This document shows, piece after piece, positions 34,561 to 47,400 of a stretch of DNA of 64,000 nucleotides (position 1 is its first letter; each line of letters opens with the position of its first letter). Origin of the DNA: Mesodorylaimus sp. YZB2_4 (lineage: Eukaryota; Nematoda; Enoplea; Dorylaimida; Dorylaimidae); assembly GCA_030248295.1 (NCBI GenBank), contig JASANH010000908.1, forward strand, positions 620,001 to 684,000. Direction: 5' to 3'. The position numbers and the translations under genes are program-made. A model generated the notes under the pieces. That model worked only from the letters and a program-made list of their open reading frames with translations. It searched no databases and was not told the DNA's origin.

Positions 34561-36621
34561 AAGTCCATCCACGCGCCTATTAAACCAGGGAGCGTGAGAG
34601 GATGGCAAATGCATCACAAGAAATATGGCGTTTCAAGTTCGGTGAGGCGAACCACTTGGCCTGCTAACGTTAGGTGCGTACAGTACAGGTTGGTGAAGTC
34701 TGTTGGTGCACTCAAAGTTTTTGACCTAACTAATCTGCTTCCATCTGGCACAAAGCCAATAATAAGAGCGACCCATGTCATATGCTTTGTAGCATCCTGC
34801 TTCGAAAGTAATGTTGAGAAATCGCTACTCATGCGTGAGTTCTCTTGGGCAATTTCCATACCGTGTGAGTATACGCGAAAGTCTTCCTTTCGAATGTGTC
34901 CCGTCTGGAATATCTCCCCTCTGCAGCCCCTATTTATTTTTTATCTCCCCTGGGGAGGTTTGAAGCATCCACGGTATTCATCTCACGCTCAGGGTCCCTT
35001 CGACACTTTACTAACTCATTAGCGCAGAGAACCAGAGTATGCGCCACCTGCACTGGAAATGCTGCGGCACACGCGAATAAGGAAGTGCTGATGTGACAAG
35101 ACCTATGTACAAACTATCCTCTTCACACAGATGGCCGCCACTTAGCAAGGCAAGCGTATTTTTCTTGCACAGGACAGTTGACCATTCCCTAATTGAGACC
35201 ATTGGACCCCTGCGGACTGACCTTGGCTGCCATGTCCAAAGTTCACAGACAAGAGTGAAAGCGGCTGGACGTCTTACTCCATGCTACTCACGACGAAGTG
35301 AAAACCCCACCACGGCCATTATTCCATTGATCGGCAACACGTGTTTTGGTCAGCGGATCTGGTAGTCATTCGAAAAACATTGGAGCTCATGCAAACTGCG
35401 CTGATGGGTGCATGCACATGGCTTGCTGTCCAGGCTCGTAGGGCATATCACCCACGAGGTCAAGACCCACCAACCACACTGTAGAAGGACACCAGACAGT
35501 TTCGATAGCTTCGCTGCCTGACTGCATTGTAGAGCTCTGAAACCGACTTATACAGATCCTCATTGGTTCTTGTTTTCCAGCCATTCCCGCTTGATTTCTT
35601 TCTTTTCGCCAAGAATGCACCGTGACATACAACGCACAAATGCAAAGGTAATACGCGGCGTATGCTTGTGCGACAGATTTGAGTGTCAAAATTGAAATGT
35701 TTTTCATGACTTTGGGCATCAGAGCTTTGACCATAATCCGATGCAAAGGTTTATCTAGCCTTGCTGATTTGGCTAGTGATGGACATATCCTGATAGCGTG
35801 TACCTACTCTCTCTTCATTGTGTTTTTTTCCCGAAAGATCTTTTAGATGAATACGCCTTCGCTTGCCATGGAACTTTCCAATGTCTGAGATCGGTGCCAG
35901 CTATGGTACCCAACTAAATGTAGAGGCATCAAAGAACGCGGTGTTTATCGATTTGTCAGTCGCTGCGGCTACTAAAGAGCTATATACGGTACCTAGTGGC
36001 AATGGATTGTTGAAGACGCACTTCAAATTGCACCCACACAGAGCTGATGACTATTGCACTTTGCACTGACAACTAACAGAGCAATAAAAATTCCATCGTC
36101 CAGTGTAGTTTTGCATTGTGTGTACCAGATTGCAGGTTGCTGTCGGAGAAACAAAGTTCCTGTCCGTGGGCACCGAACAATCAATGGTTGTAGGCTTAGG
36201 CCCGTAAGTCATCGTGGTATCTGCTCTGCTATGGATCATCGTTCTGCCTCGCCTGATCCGCAGTGCAATCGGCAAGAAACAAATATGCCAACTGGCCACG
36301 TCACGCCGTAAGCGCATATTTTTTGGGAAGCTACCAAGCCTATTCGTCGATATGCCCATACTTAGTCTTCGATTCAAAGTTGTTTGTCAAGCGAAGCATG
36401 GCGCAAACGTTCCGCCTAGGAACTTTCCGTTCAGTAGGCCGGGGGGGGCTTGCGTTCATTAGCCGAATAAAGCATGCACGTGCCTAGACCTACTACCCCA
36501 CATTAACGTGTCCGGAAAGAAGAGAATGTTAGGGCTGAAACCCATGGAGCTTGTTTGTTGACTTCTTGGATTTTTCCATTTGCGCTCTCTTGTGTACTCT
36601 CGCCGACAACATCGCCTCGAA
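34561..36621. other. Long intergenic stretch
   Basis: 2.1 kb without a supported gene on either strand. Confidence 0.4.
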
Positions 36622-36628
36622 TATAAAG
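36622..36628 (+). promoter_or_regulatory. TATA box of the small helical protein gene
   Basis: TATAAAG, 127 bp before the ATG at 36749. Confidence 0.5.
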
Positions 36629-36748
36629 ACAGTTGGCGTGCCTTGCAACTAGACATCTAGTCGAGTTCGAGTTTCCTAGCAGGCCGGTTGTACACGTGTG
36701 TTTTGCAAAGACTCTTGAGTTTTGATCGATCAACTTCATTGGTTCAAA

Positions 36749-37209
36749 ATGGCTGACAGTGAACGTCGTCAAGGTTCTCCGCCTCGAAGTGCACGCAATC
36801 CCAGAGATGTAAGTGTGTATAGGAATCTCTCAGGTTGACTTTTGATGAAATTGTTTTTTAGAGCTTACAAAAGCAAGTGCAGCGTGTGCATGCATTTCTG
36901 GAAACTGTGAAGACGAACAAGACAGCACTGGACGCTGGCGCAGGTGAACGCCTGCATCAAGGTTTGGAGAACCTCGAGATCTACGAGAGTACTGTGAATG
37001 ATTTCGAGAAACGGGTAAGCATTCTACGCATGGTTGTCGGAGAACATGTAGAACACTGTTTTGCATTTTAGCTTGCATCTTGCGATCCAACAAAAGCTGA
37101 AGAATTCGAGATGGAATGGGCCCAAAAGATAAAAGCTATGTGCGATTCGGGGTTGGATGCTGTCATTGCCGTAATGAAGCGAGCTACTTCGGGAGCAAGC
37201 GCCGAATAG
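36749..37209 (+). CDS. Small helical protein, 116 residues, unrecognised
   Basis: Three exons, 36749-36808, 36862-37014 and 37072-37209 (351 nt), with two 50-60 nt GT-AG introns, both in phase 0, with clean borders. The N-terminal 20 residues are Ser/Arg/Pro-rich (ERRQGSPPRSARNPRD). The rest is predicted helical and mildly acidic: LQKQVQRVHAFLETVKTNK, GLENLEIYESTVNDFEKR and EFEMEWAQKIKAMCDSG. There is no signal peptide or membrane segment, so it is probably intracellular, possibly a coiled-coil partner. I recognise no family. Consistent splicing and an upstream TATA box argue that it is a real gene. Confidence 0.7.
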
Positions 37210-38088
37210 TATGGATGACTCCAAGGACGCTTATTTGTCATAAGCTAATCTTAGCTTCGGTCTCTTTTGCTTCTTTTCTGTACGTTCTATTGTCACTGTG
37301 TGACTTTGGCTACATTAGACTCTTGTCACAGCCACATCGGTACCGACTAACAGCGCTTTGTGTAGCGTTGGCGTTGCTGGTGTGTTTAGTGTTATGCAAT
37401 AAACGTTTAGTTGCGTTGTTTATCGATTTCGCGCAGAAGTTACGGTTTGCGGACTGCGTAGTATTTAGCACTAAAAATTTGGTGTTGTTGTGGCGGGAGT
37501 AATTATACCCGTAGCACTATATTTGCTCTTGTTGGACTTGATTTGTGATTGGTCTTCGTGAATGAATGTTCGTCTTGTCTTTTATCATTCCTGCAATTGT
37601 GAAAACTGACAGTAGAGCCAGGCAGAAAGAAACGCTGTCATTGCTGGCACGATATGAACAGGCTCTTACGTGATTTGTGGAATGGTATAACAAAGTACTC
37701 GAAACAAGACTTTGGATCGCGTACAATTTTTATGCCACTGCGTCAAAACTCCTTTGTCAAATATTTGCAACAGAACGCATGCTAGGGGACGCTTGATGCT
37801 ATGCACTCTTTGAGTACTAACACCATTGCAGCCTCAAGTGGCGCGGAAGATAATCAAATTTTTCATAGACGTGCGATTTGGCTTTCTCCGCTTTGACGTT
37901 TCTTTTTCGGCTGTCTCGCACCTTATCCACTCTTGGTGTTTTCCATAGCAAGAGACCTTGCTGCACGTGCAATCGACGTTATATCATTTTCTCCGGCGAG
38001 CTGAAACGCGACGCCTTATCACACGAAGTCCTTACTGAATGTTGACAGAGTACATGTCGCTTAGCCTTATCATCTTCAGGCTTGTGGC
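37210..38088. other. Intergenic
   Basis: 880 bp with no supported gene. Confidence 0.4.
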
Positions 38089-38096
38089 TATAAAAG
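38089..38096 (+). promoter_or_regulatory. TATA box of the esterase gene
   Basis: TATAAAAG, 109 bp before the ATG at 38198. Confidence 0.65.
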
Positions 38097-38197
38097 CATG
38101 AAGCAGCTTTTTGTCGACTCATTTCTCTGCTCTCGGCTTGCTCATTCAAGTCTTGGCCTGTCATCTATTACTCAGTAAGAGTGGGCCCAGTTGAAGG

Positions 38198-40365
38198 ATG
38201 GAACTGACGATGAGATGTTTAGCTTTGATTGTATTTGTAGTCACCCTTCTTCTTAGTTTGTACGTCCATGGTGCTAACTGTCAAGTAGATAGTCCCACTG
38301 TTTCGTTGAGCACAGGTCATTTGTTGGATGGCGGCATTGTGAAGACACCATCCGGCCACTCGGCCAATGTATTCCTTGGGGTTCCGTTCGCCCAACCGCC
38401 CGTTGGTCAACTACGATTTCAGAAGACCATGCCTCTACGTCAAATATCGTTGTCGAATGAGTCAATGAGCATGTCGTGTCGAGATTACAAGCCTAGTTGT
38501 TGGCAAAACCATAGCACGGTTGGTGACGAGCGTATCAAGGCCATGAGCGAGGACTGTCTTTATCTCAATGTTTTCTCCAGTGTGCAGTGCGGAAGCACTG
38601 ATGGCTCCTTATGTCCAGTTCTGTACTACATTCACGGCGGTGCCTTTGAATTTGATTCACCAACCATGTTTGACGTTGAAGTACTAGTAGAGAACTTTGC
38701 ATCCAAGAATGTTGTCCTGGTCACTGTGCCATACCGGTTGGGCGTACTCGGGTTCTGGAGTACGGGTAACTCGGATGCACCAGGCAACTATGGCTTGTAT
38801 GACGTACTGGAAGGCTTGCACTGGGTTCACAGGTGAGTTGTGTGATGTTAGACATCCTCTTGTACGCTCCAATCCTATCTTGTTTTTAGGGAGATAAGGA
38901 AGTTTGGCGGTGATCCTAGCACAGTGACAATCATGGGTCAAAGTTCAGGCGCTGCCATCGTGTCATTGCTAACATTGACACCGCAATCGGAAGGCCTGTT
39001 CCAGCGGGCAGTCCTTATGAGCCGAGCCCCAATGATATCCAATGACCTAAATCCTTATCGAGATATTGCAAAGAGCGTGGGCTGTGCAAAGGACGATGAT
39101 TGGACTGAAATCGATCAGAGAGGACGAGAAGTCATCGATTGCATGCGCACCATCGATGCCCAACAACTGGTTGCTTCCTATTGGCTTCTAGAATCTAATT
39201 ACTACGATAGTCACCTGACCGCGCCCAGGATCGATGGGCCGGATGGTCTTTTTCCAGAACCACTTCCATTTTTGATCAAGAAGAGACGTCCGATCGATGC
39301 CATCATTGGAACTACTTCAGAAGAAAATTCGTTTGAAAAGTTCTCCTCGTTTAATGCAACAGCCGAAACAATTTCGGCATTGTGCAAGTCAGAAATCACT
39401 GGTCTCAATGTCAAACATGAGCAGTTACTAACGGCAGAGTGTGAACGACGATACATCGTATCTGCTCTTAGCGAATCCAAAAACAAGGGGAGTAATGGCA
39501 CGACGAAAAGTGAAGAAAAATCGAAATTCAATCTTTGGGCCGAACAAGCAGCCAAGTTTAAGAGTGACATTTATTATTATTGTCCAGCCTTTGAAGAAGC
39601 CAAGAGTCTGGCTAGAGTTGGAGCCCGAGTATTCGTGTACAGTTTCGATTTTGCCAAACGAGGCCTGGAAGGCATTGCACCTTGGCACGCATTCGACCTG
39701 ACTTATTTGCTAGGTAAGGCAGACACCGCTTACGATTAGGAGTGTCTGTAACCTATGTACATGTTTTAGGTATCCACCCATTCCAATTCGATGATCGTGA
39801 TTACGAGATTCGATCCTTGTACTCAACTCTCTTCGCCGATTTTGCAAAGCAGGGAAATCCTATTGCATCAGTCGAACATGCATTCCAATGGACGCCACTG
39901 AAGGAGCCACCGTTCGACATGCAGTATCTAAGCATCGATTTGCCAAGGCCGTCTATGCAATTCAGGTACCACTATGACGCTGTCATGTTTTGGGACTACA
40001 TTGTTCCAACTATTGGTGAACGAGAAGAAGGGCAAGACCGAGGGCATGACGTAATCAGGTCGAGTCGACTTGCAGCTTTGAATCCAAGTCTTGGGAAACA
40101 GACGGCAAGTCCTGATCCGAGCGGTTTCATGGTCAAGGAGGAAAATGGCAGCAACGCCAGGGTTCACGACGATCACGCCGTGGTAGTCACTCTGTCCGTG
40201 CTGGCTGCCCTTTTAGCAACTAGTTTAGCTCTCCTTGCCTTGTTTATACTGCGTACTCGTCATCCAAAGCCCGCTTCGTCACGGATGCCAGTCTGGCGCC
40301 TCGGAAAGACCCCAGAGCATGAATTACTTCTAAACAAGGTTGAAGAAGGTTATCAAACATTCTAA
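38198..40365 (+). CDS. Membrane-anchored carboxylesterase/cholinesterase-like enzyme
   Basis: Three exons, 38198-38832, 38890-39713 and 39770-40365 (2055 nt, 684 residues). A signal peptide is followed by the alpha/beta-hydrolase fold of the type-B carboxylesterases: FLGVPFAQPPVGQLRF, EDCLYLNVF, YIHGGAFEF (oxyanion hole), then the nucleophile elbow GQSSGAA with Ser near residue 230. The acid is the second Glu of GTTSEENSF and the histidine lies in PWHAFDLTYLLG, so the catalytic triad is intact and hydrolase activity is likely. A C-terminal membrane helix (about residues 622-647) and a 37-residue cytoplasmic tail would anchor it with the enzyme outside the cell. The substrate cannot be told from sequence; acetylcholinesterase would need its choline-site aromatic residues checked by alignment. 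Neuroligin, in contrast, has lost the nucleophile. Confidence 0.88.
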
Positions 40366-40580
40366 CTTTTTGTGATAAGTACTAGGTACTGTATGATATG
40401 CGTACGAGACAACCTTTTTCTGTCAGTAAAAAGCTGCACGGTCACATATTTTGCGCGCGTCAAAGGTTATCACCTAGACTTTAAATACGGATTTGCTCAG
40501 GCATTTGACTCGTAAAAACACGAGACTAGTCACAGAAACACAAATGCTCTCGAGCTCGCTGACGGGCGTAACAGGCACGA

Positions 40581-42879
40581 TTACTTGTCGAGATAATAGT
40601 GGTCGAGTATCACATAGATTTGGCCGAAGCTCACTCGGGCGTGCGAGTCGTACCTGCAGCACTTTTTCATCAACTCGTAAATCTTCTCTGGTACGATCGG
40701 GTCACGTTCGACTGTTTTATGTTTGCGGATATAGGTAAGGCGCACCATGTCGTCAGTCAGACCTGAATTGCAGACAACTCTTTAATGACTCGGCTCACCT
40801 GCACCAAAGCTCACTGGACCTCGATAGGGCTCACTGCCATGAGTGAAGATTTCATGAAGTGTGATTCCATACGACCACACGTCAGAAGCAGCTAAAAGCG
40901 ATCCAGTCTGACGATAAGAGATGAACCTGCGCCTATTCTAATTTCCTTACCAGTAGCGTTGTGGCCCGAGAGCACTTCGGGTGCAGTCCATTTGAAAGGC
41001 AAGACTTTCACGCCGCCACCTGGATAATGCAAGGAAGTGGGGAAGCATCTGTTTCGACAAGGGCAGTTCTTACTGGCCATGACAGGATCCATAGTGGATT
41101 TCAGTGATGTCGACATGTTCATTCCACCGATCTTTACTGTGAACCTTGGTTCGAGTCGAATAGTCTGGAGTTTTTTGGCTGAATGGTACTTTTTCTCGAC
41201 AATAAAAATGCGATCAGCCGTGAGGAACCGATGCACTATTGACTGCTGTTCCATAACGCGCATGGCATCAGCGATCTAAACGAGAAATCCTACAATTGAC
41301 GATCTGGAGCAAGCAGAAAAGCGGGGTGCCAACCTGCAGGCAAATGTTGACCAAGCTTGGTTCCGGTAGCAGATTCTTTTCGCGAGCCCGCTGGCGCAAG
41401 CACGCTCGCAGCGATCCTTCGCAGATGTGCTCCATGAGCAGCAAGTAGGGCTGACTGAGAGTCACGACGCCCATAATTCGTACAAAATGACTGCTTCGCA
41501 TTGATAACGTTTTCAGTGCCACAGCTTCGCTGAGAAAACGTTCCAAAGCACCCGGTTTTCCAACTTGCAGCTGTCGAACGGCAACGTTTTTAGAAGAAGC
41601 TGGCCCAAGTCTCAGCGTTCCTAGAAACATCGGTGCACACCAGATATGAATACCATTACAGCATAGTAACATTCTGTAGTACATACCAGCGTTCAAGGGA
41701 TTCTTGTTCCCGCCTCTTCCCAACGTGCTTTCGATCCGGACACGGTGGCGGGAGATTTCGGGCCACGTTTCCTGCGCCATAAGTGGAAGCGGGTCGCCAA
41801 TCGGCGGTCGTGGTTTTCGTGCTGGTGATCGCAAATTGCAGCATAAAATCTCAGCAGCCAAACCACCTAAAGTTCGGATCCATTAGCTTTGATAAAAAAA
41901 AAAATCATTTTTCTTACTTCTCAGGTCGTCGATCATATCGCGCAAAGACGAGTATCGCCCAGTATCGCCCGTAATCGAGAACTTGGGACAACCGTGATCG
42001 ATAGTGCGAATAATTCGGTAGTGCCTGCATTCTCGACCATATTTCACAGACAACACATAGCGTTTCGTGGCCTCGGCTAGAAGCGCGGTGAAAGAAAAGA
42101 TTTCTAAGAAAGAGTAAATCGGAATTTTCACTTACGTGAGCCAAGCCTTGGATCATTAGCCGCAAGTGTTTGCGAGCGAACCAAAAACGTGCCCTGAGGT
42201 GTTCCACGCAGTATCGACTCTGCCGTTTCGCGATCAATCGATCCAAAGTTCCATCTGGAAGGACACACCAGCACATTATCTACCTTATCGAGGCAACAAG
42301 TAATCATATGCATCTCGATGGCTGTGTGCGATGCAAAGTGTCTGGCTGGAAAAATAAAGTACAACGATCTATAAAGAAAAAATCGTACAACAAACCTTGC
42401 GCTTACTTGAAAATATCCACTTCCAAGGGCGGAACCAAAAACGCGCGCGGCACGTATCCAATGGCCGAGTCGTCACCGGACACACGCATCACGAAAACCC
42501 AATTCTCAACCGCAGCGTCCCTAAAATGGCCACTGAATATTGACCATTTGGTCCCCCAATCCGTTCGTACCATTGTGGATTGGCTTCCAGAAGCGAGAGT
42601 TCGTCCCCTTTGCGTAGTTCGATCTCAGCTTTATGCGGCGTCCTGTATTCCCAAAATGCAATGAAGTCAGCGTTGCCTAAAACGGCACCACGATCAACGG
42701 TCACCTGTACCTTGCAGGTATGTCAGGAGACAGGACTTACTTTTGACATAGTCATCTAGACTGGACAATGAACTGAGCCTTTCGCTCGCTCGGTGCTTCA
42801 TTGAACTGCGCACTGACGATCCTAATCGACCAGTCCTCGATTCCGCGCCTCCGCAGCAAGAACAGCAAACATTTCCCAT
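40581..42879 (-). CDS. Src-type SH3-SH2 protein with a pseudokinase domain
   Basis: Ten exons: 42879-42741, 42676-42571, 42530-42417, 42254-42136, 42076-41918, 41876-41697, 41620-41334, 41275-40951, 40891-40799 and 40762-40581 (1704 nt, 567 residues). The N-terminus MGNVCCSCCG fits N-myristoylation plus palmitoylation, hence membrane attachment. SH3 (FIAFWEYRT to GYVPRAFLV) is followed by SH2 with an intact FLVRS phosphotyrosine pocket and a kinase-fold domain. The fold markers WTAPEVL and SDVWSYG are kept, but the catalytic residues are not: the glycine loop is GRGGNKNP, the VAIK lysine is Arg (VAVRQL), HRD is HRF with the following Asn also lost, and DFG reads GGM. The protein ends just after the last kinase helix without the usual regulatory tail. 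It is probably a scaffold for phosphotyrosine signalling. Confidence 0.9.
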
Positions 42880-44424
42880 TGTTACTCGACCAACGTCGAC
42901 CGACGCCGCATAAAGAATAGATGTACACGGTATGGAAGAGCGCAACATCGAGAGTGTACAGCAATGCTGGCAGGCGTGCTTCAAGACAAACAATCGACAG
43001 TTTGCAGGTCTGCAGCTCGTTTGTGTTTCAGAGTTGCAAATACTGTATCTCGATCAACAAGAGAAGATCTGTGCTAGTCGTATCGCGGCGATCGCTGGTG
43101 TGGCAACATATCCCTTGACGCGAACGATACTTTTTTCGTGTGGTCATAATCGACTGCTTCTTTATTGCTTCTCTAATCCCTAATCTAGCTCGTACGTTGA
43201 GGCTGATTCTGGTCCTCTTCAGGTCAATAATCGCCATATTACAAACCCGTTGGGACACAATATTTAAAAAATTCAACATTTTGAATGTTTTAAGGGTATG
43301 ATTTACTGTCAGGCACGAAAACAAGCGAATGACATACGGCAACAGTTACGTTGTGTTAGGCCAGCGATGATAAGCCATACTCACAAAAGGCAGCTATTCT
43401 TACGTGAGGGCCTGCAGAACAGAACGGTTCCCGACCTCACAAAGCACAACACTCGAAAGCCCATACAGGATACGTTCCCTGACATTAAAGGGTCAAAACT
43501 GAAAGTTTTTCACGCAGTTTCGGAAATGTGCAAAAATAGTACATCGCAAATAATCAGTCATGTCATCAAATATCAGCGGACATGATGGATTCGAAGCGTG
43601 TAAGGATATGACTAGAAATGGGTGGAGCAGGCGTGATAGCTAGTGCTTAGCGCGAAGAGATATCCAAATACCAGCTTCTGTTCACTCACTGTCACTGCCA
43701 GTACACAGGTCATGTGGTGCAAAGAATAAACGATCGCTCACCCAAAATGGCGAATCCATTTTAGATGAAACCAGATTTTATCTTGGTCGACAATTCAGCG
43801 ACGCGTGAAAAATGTCTGCGCCAATGAGCCCAATATATAGTACTCAAGACGTGCGTCCTTCTTGAGGCTCACCTAGTGATGGCACAAGACATTTTCACTC
43901 ACACAATGCCTCAACTGGTTTTATTGTCAAGGTATGCACACTATGTACAGCACATCCACGCAGTTTTTCCATGCATCTGATGGATTACATTTATTACTTA
44001 TTGTGAGGATAAAGAAAACAGTCGGGCTTACTGAATTTGGTCAAGTTCCAGTAGTCAGTCACATCCGGTGCCCACCCATGTTATTCGCACCGAGTTCATT
44101 GTGGTCTTATGATCTAGTCGTACAATCAACTTTGTGCATGGTCGCATTCGTGTCATTAAAATCGACGTGAAACAGTCGAGAAAAACAAGTTTTGCACAGG
44201 CCATGGTCGGTTTGAACTAGTTTTGCCTGTTATATTGAACAACATCAGTACGCATACCTGACCACGTCCGCGATACGTTACATTACGTGATATAGGAATC
44301 TTCTATATGGAATTTATACTATCAGAATACGTTATCTAGGGCTTGCCTATTAAATCGTACTTCGACTGTGTGCTAATACTTCAGTCCATTAAACCAGGCT
44401 TGGAAAAAACCATTATTTTGTACA
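42880..44424. other. Divergent intergenic region between the Src-like and Na+/K+-ATPase genes
   Basis: 1.5 kb separating two divergently transcribed genes. No further gene or TATA box identified. Confidence 0.4.
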
Positions 44425-47400
44425 ATGATTAACGGGAAGGACTACCACGAGGAGGATATTAGCCATGTGCCGCCCAGTCCAAGTTGGGCGCCTAAACTAT
44501 TAATTGAGAAAAAGGCGGCGAAAAAGAAATCGTGGGGTCAAAAATGGCGAGAACGATTGGACAATTTCAGAGGAATAAATCCATCTCACGAAGTGGAGAA
44601 TTTGAAAAAGGAAATGGAAATGGTATGATGGGGATGGAGAGGACGAGGTTCGGACAGCATGGTTTTCCATTTCAGGATGACCACATGCTGACCATAGCGG
44701 AAGTATGTCAACGGTACGAGACCAGTGCCCATGTGGTAAGTGTGCACATCTGCTGCCTCCCAGCACTAGCGCATAGTTCAACGCATTTCAGGGTTTGCTA
44801 ACTGTACAAGCTGCAGGTCGCCTGAAACGATACGGCCCAAATAAAATGGAACCACCACCTTTAGAAACTGAATGGAAAAAATTTTTCAAAAAACTTTTCC
44901 GTCGGTTTTCAGTTCTGCTCTGGGCCAGCTCGATGTTGTGTTTTGCATCGTATATGGTCGAGCTATTTTCACTTTTACAGGCCACACCCGACAATGTAAC
45001 GGTTTTGGGGAGTGGGAACCAGTTTTGGTGGCCACAATACAGTTTTTGACTCCTTTTATAGTTGTACCTGGGAATCGTGCTCATCATCGCTGTGGTCGTC
45101 TCTGGATCATTCCAATATTTTCAAGAGAGGCGGACACAGTCCTTGTTGGATTCGTTCAAAAAGCTGATACCAAGCGTAAGTAGCAACCATGATGTTAGCC
45201 TGCGACTGGACGGTTGACTTTTTCAGGCAGCTCACGTATGGCGCGATGGTCATCTGATTTCAGTGCCAGCCGAGAATCTGGTCGTTGGTGATGTGGTTGA
45301 CTTGCGGCCAGGTGACAAGATTCCTGCCGATTTACGCATCATTGCATCGAGTGGACTGAAAGTGGACAATTCTACATTGACTGGAGAATCGGAATTGCAA
45401 AGTCTCGACATTCACTGCACCAACTTCAACCCATGGGAAACTGCTAATTTAGCTTTCTTTCCAACTGTGATCATGGAAGGCCGAGGTAAAGGGGTGGTCA
45501 TCCGGACGGGCGACGAGATGGTCATGGGTCGCATTGCCAATTTGGCCGAGACATTGGATCGTCCCGAAACTCCTATTTCCAAGGAGATAGTAAACTTCAT
45601 CCATGTGGTCACGACAGTGTCCTGCATCCTGGGTATTCTACTCTTCATCATTGCTATGATCTTCCAGAATGATTGGATTGATGCTATGATGCTGCTTATC
45701 GGTCTTCTGGTAGCCAACGCACCAGAAGGCATCCTAGCCACTTGTATGGTAAGTGGCGAGGCCACATGGTTTGCGGAAGACTTCACGAATTCTCATTTCA
45801 GGCAAGCTTGAACTTAGCTGCGAAAAAGATGGCCAAAAAGAACTGCGTTGTGAAGCACTTGGAGGCGGTTGAGACCTTAGGATCGGTTAGTACCATCTGC
45901 TGCGACAAAACGGGAACACTGACGTGCAATCGCATGACTGTCTCTCACATGTGGTACGGTGGCGATACAGTCAGCGTGGACACTTGCATGGCTGATAAGC
46001 CACTCAGTGCATTATTAGACACGACAGATAGTGTATTTTTGGCTCTGCTACGAGTAGCTTCGTTGTGCAACAATGCTAGTTTTTGTCCTGGACAGGTAAT
46101 ATAGCAATAAGATCCTTTTGAAATCATAATTTTATGTAAGGTGTTTCAGGAAAAAATGCCTATTCAAAATCGTCAAATTACAGGCGGTCCTACGGATGCA
46201 GGGTTACTTAGGTTTGCTGAATCGGTGCTCGGCGATGTGGAGAGAGTTCGGAACAGGAATAAGAAAGTTTACGAAATTCCATTTAACTCAACTAATAAGT
46301 TCAAAGTAAGATCGCAATCAGTCTGATCAGCTAGCTACTGGTCAGATTTTGTTCAGCTATCTATCCATCAAAACGAAAATGTGGACGAGTCGTACATGAT
46401 TATTCTATTGAAAGGAGCACCGGAACACGTGATTTCCTTGTGCACAACTGTTTTGTACAAAGGCGAGGATACTGAATTGACTGACGAAATCAGGAAGTCT
46501 TACACAAGTTCTTGCATACGACTGGCTTCGGAGGGAGAACGCATTGTCGGTAAGATACTCTCGAAGCCCCTCCCGTGACCTTTTTTTACTGTGAATTCTT
46601 CCTAGGCTTGTGCGACTACCGTCTCCCGCATGCTCAATTTCCTCCAACCTACGAATTCGACGAACGGTACGCATACCCCACATCTGGGTATCGTTTGCTA
46701 GGCCTAATTTCCATGGTCGATCCTTTGCGTCCGGGAGTCCCGACAGCAGTGGCGCGTTGCCGACAAGCTGGAATCAAGGCAAGTTATGAGGCCTGTCACA
46801 ACCACTTTCAACCCTAGTTTTTGTGTTTTAGGTGATCATGATTACAGGTATGAGAGGTTTATATACAAAGGCGGAACTTAGGAAAACGCGTCTATGGCTT
46901 AGGAGATCATCAGACAACAGCGAAAAGTGTGGCCAAGGCAGCAGGCATTGTAACAGTTCCTGATGATTTAATTTTGAACCTGGATGAGCATGCGAATTCT
47001 GTCGAAATCACGTACGTTTTAGCCCTTTTTACTTTGCTCGGCGGCGTGCCTCGTGTTTTGACTGCTGGCATTTTAGAAAACCTCCTGCCATGGTCATACA
47101 TGGAAAGCAATTACAGAAATTCCAGCCAGACCAATTGGACGACATCATTCGAAATTGCGAGGAGTTGGTATTCGCTAGAACTACACCACAGCAAAAGCTA
47201 ATTATCGTAGAAGGGTGCCAAAGAACGGGTTCTATTGTGGCCGTTACTGGCGATGGTGTGAACGACTCTCCAGCCTTGAAGCAAGGAGATATCGGTAATA
47301 ATCGCATCATGGACAGCTCTTCTAACCTGAAGGTATGTCGGAAAAGGCTCGAACAATACCTCTTTCAGGTATCGCAATGGGTATAGCAGGCAATGACGTG

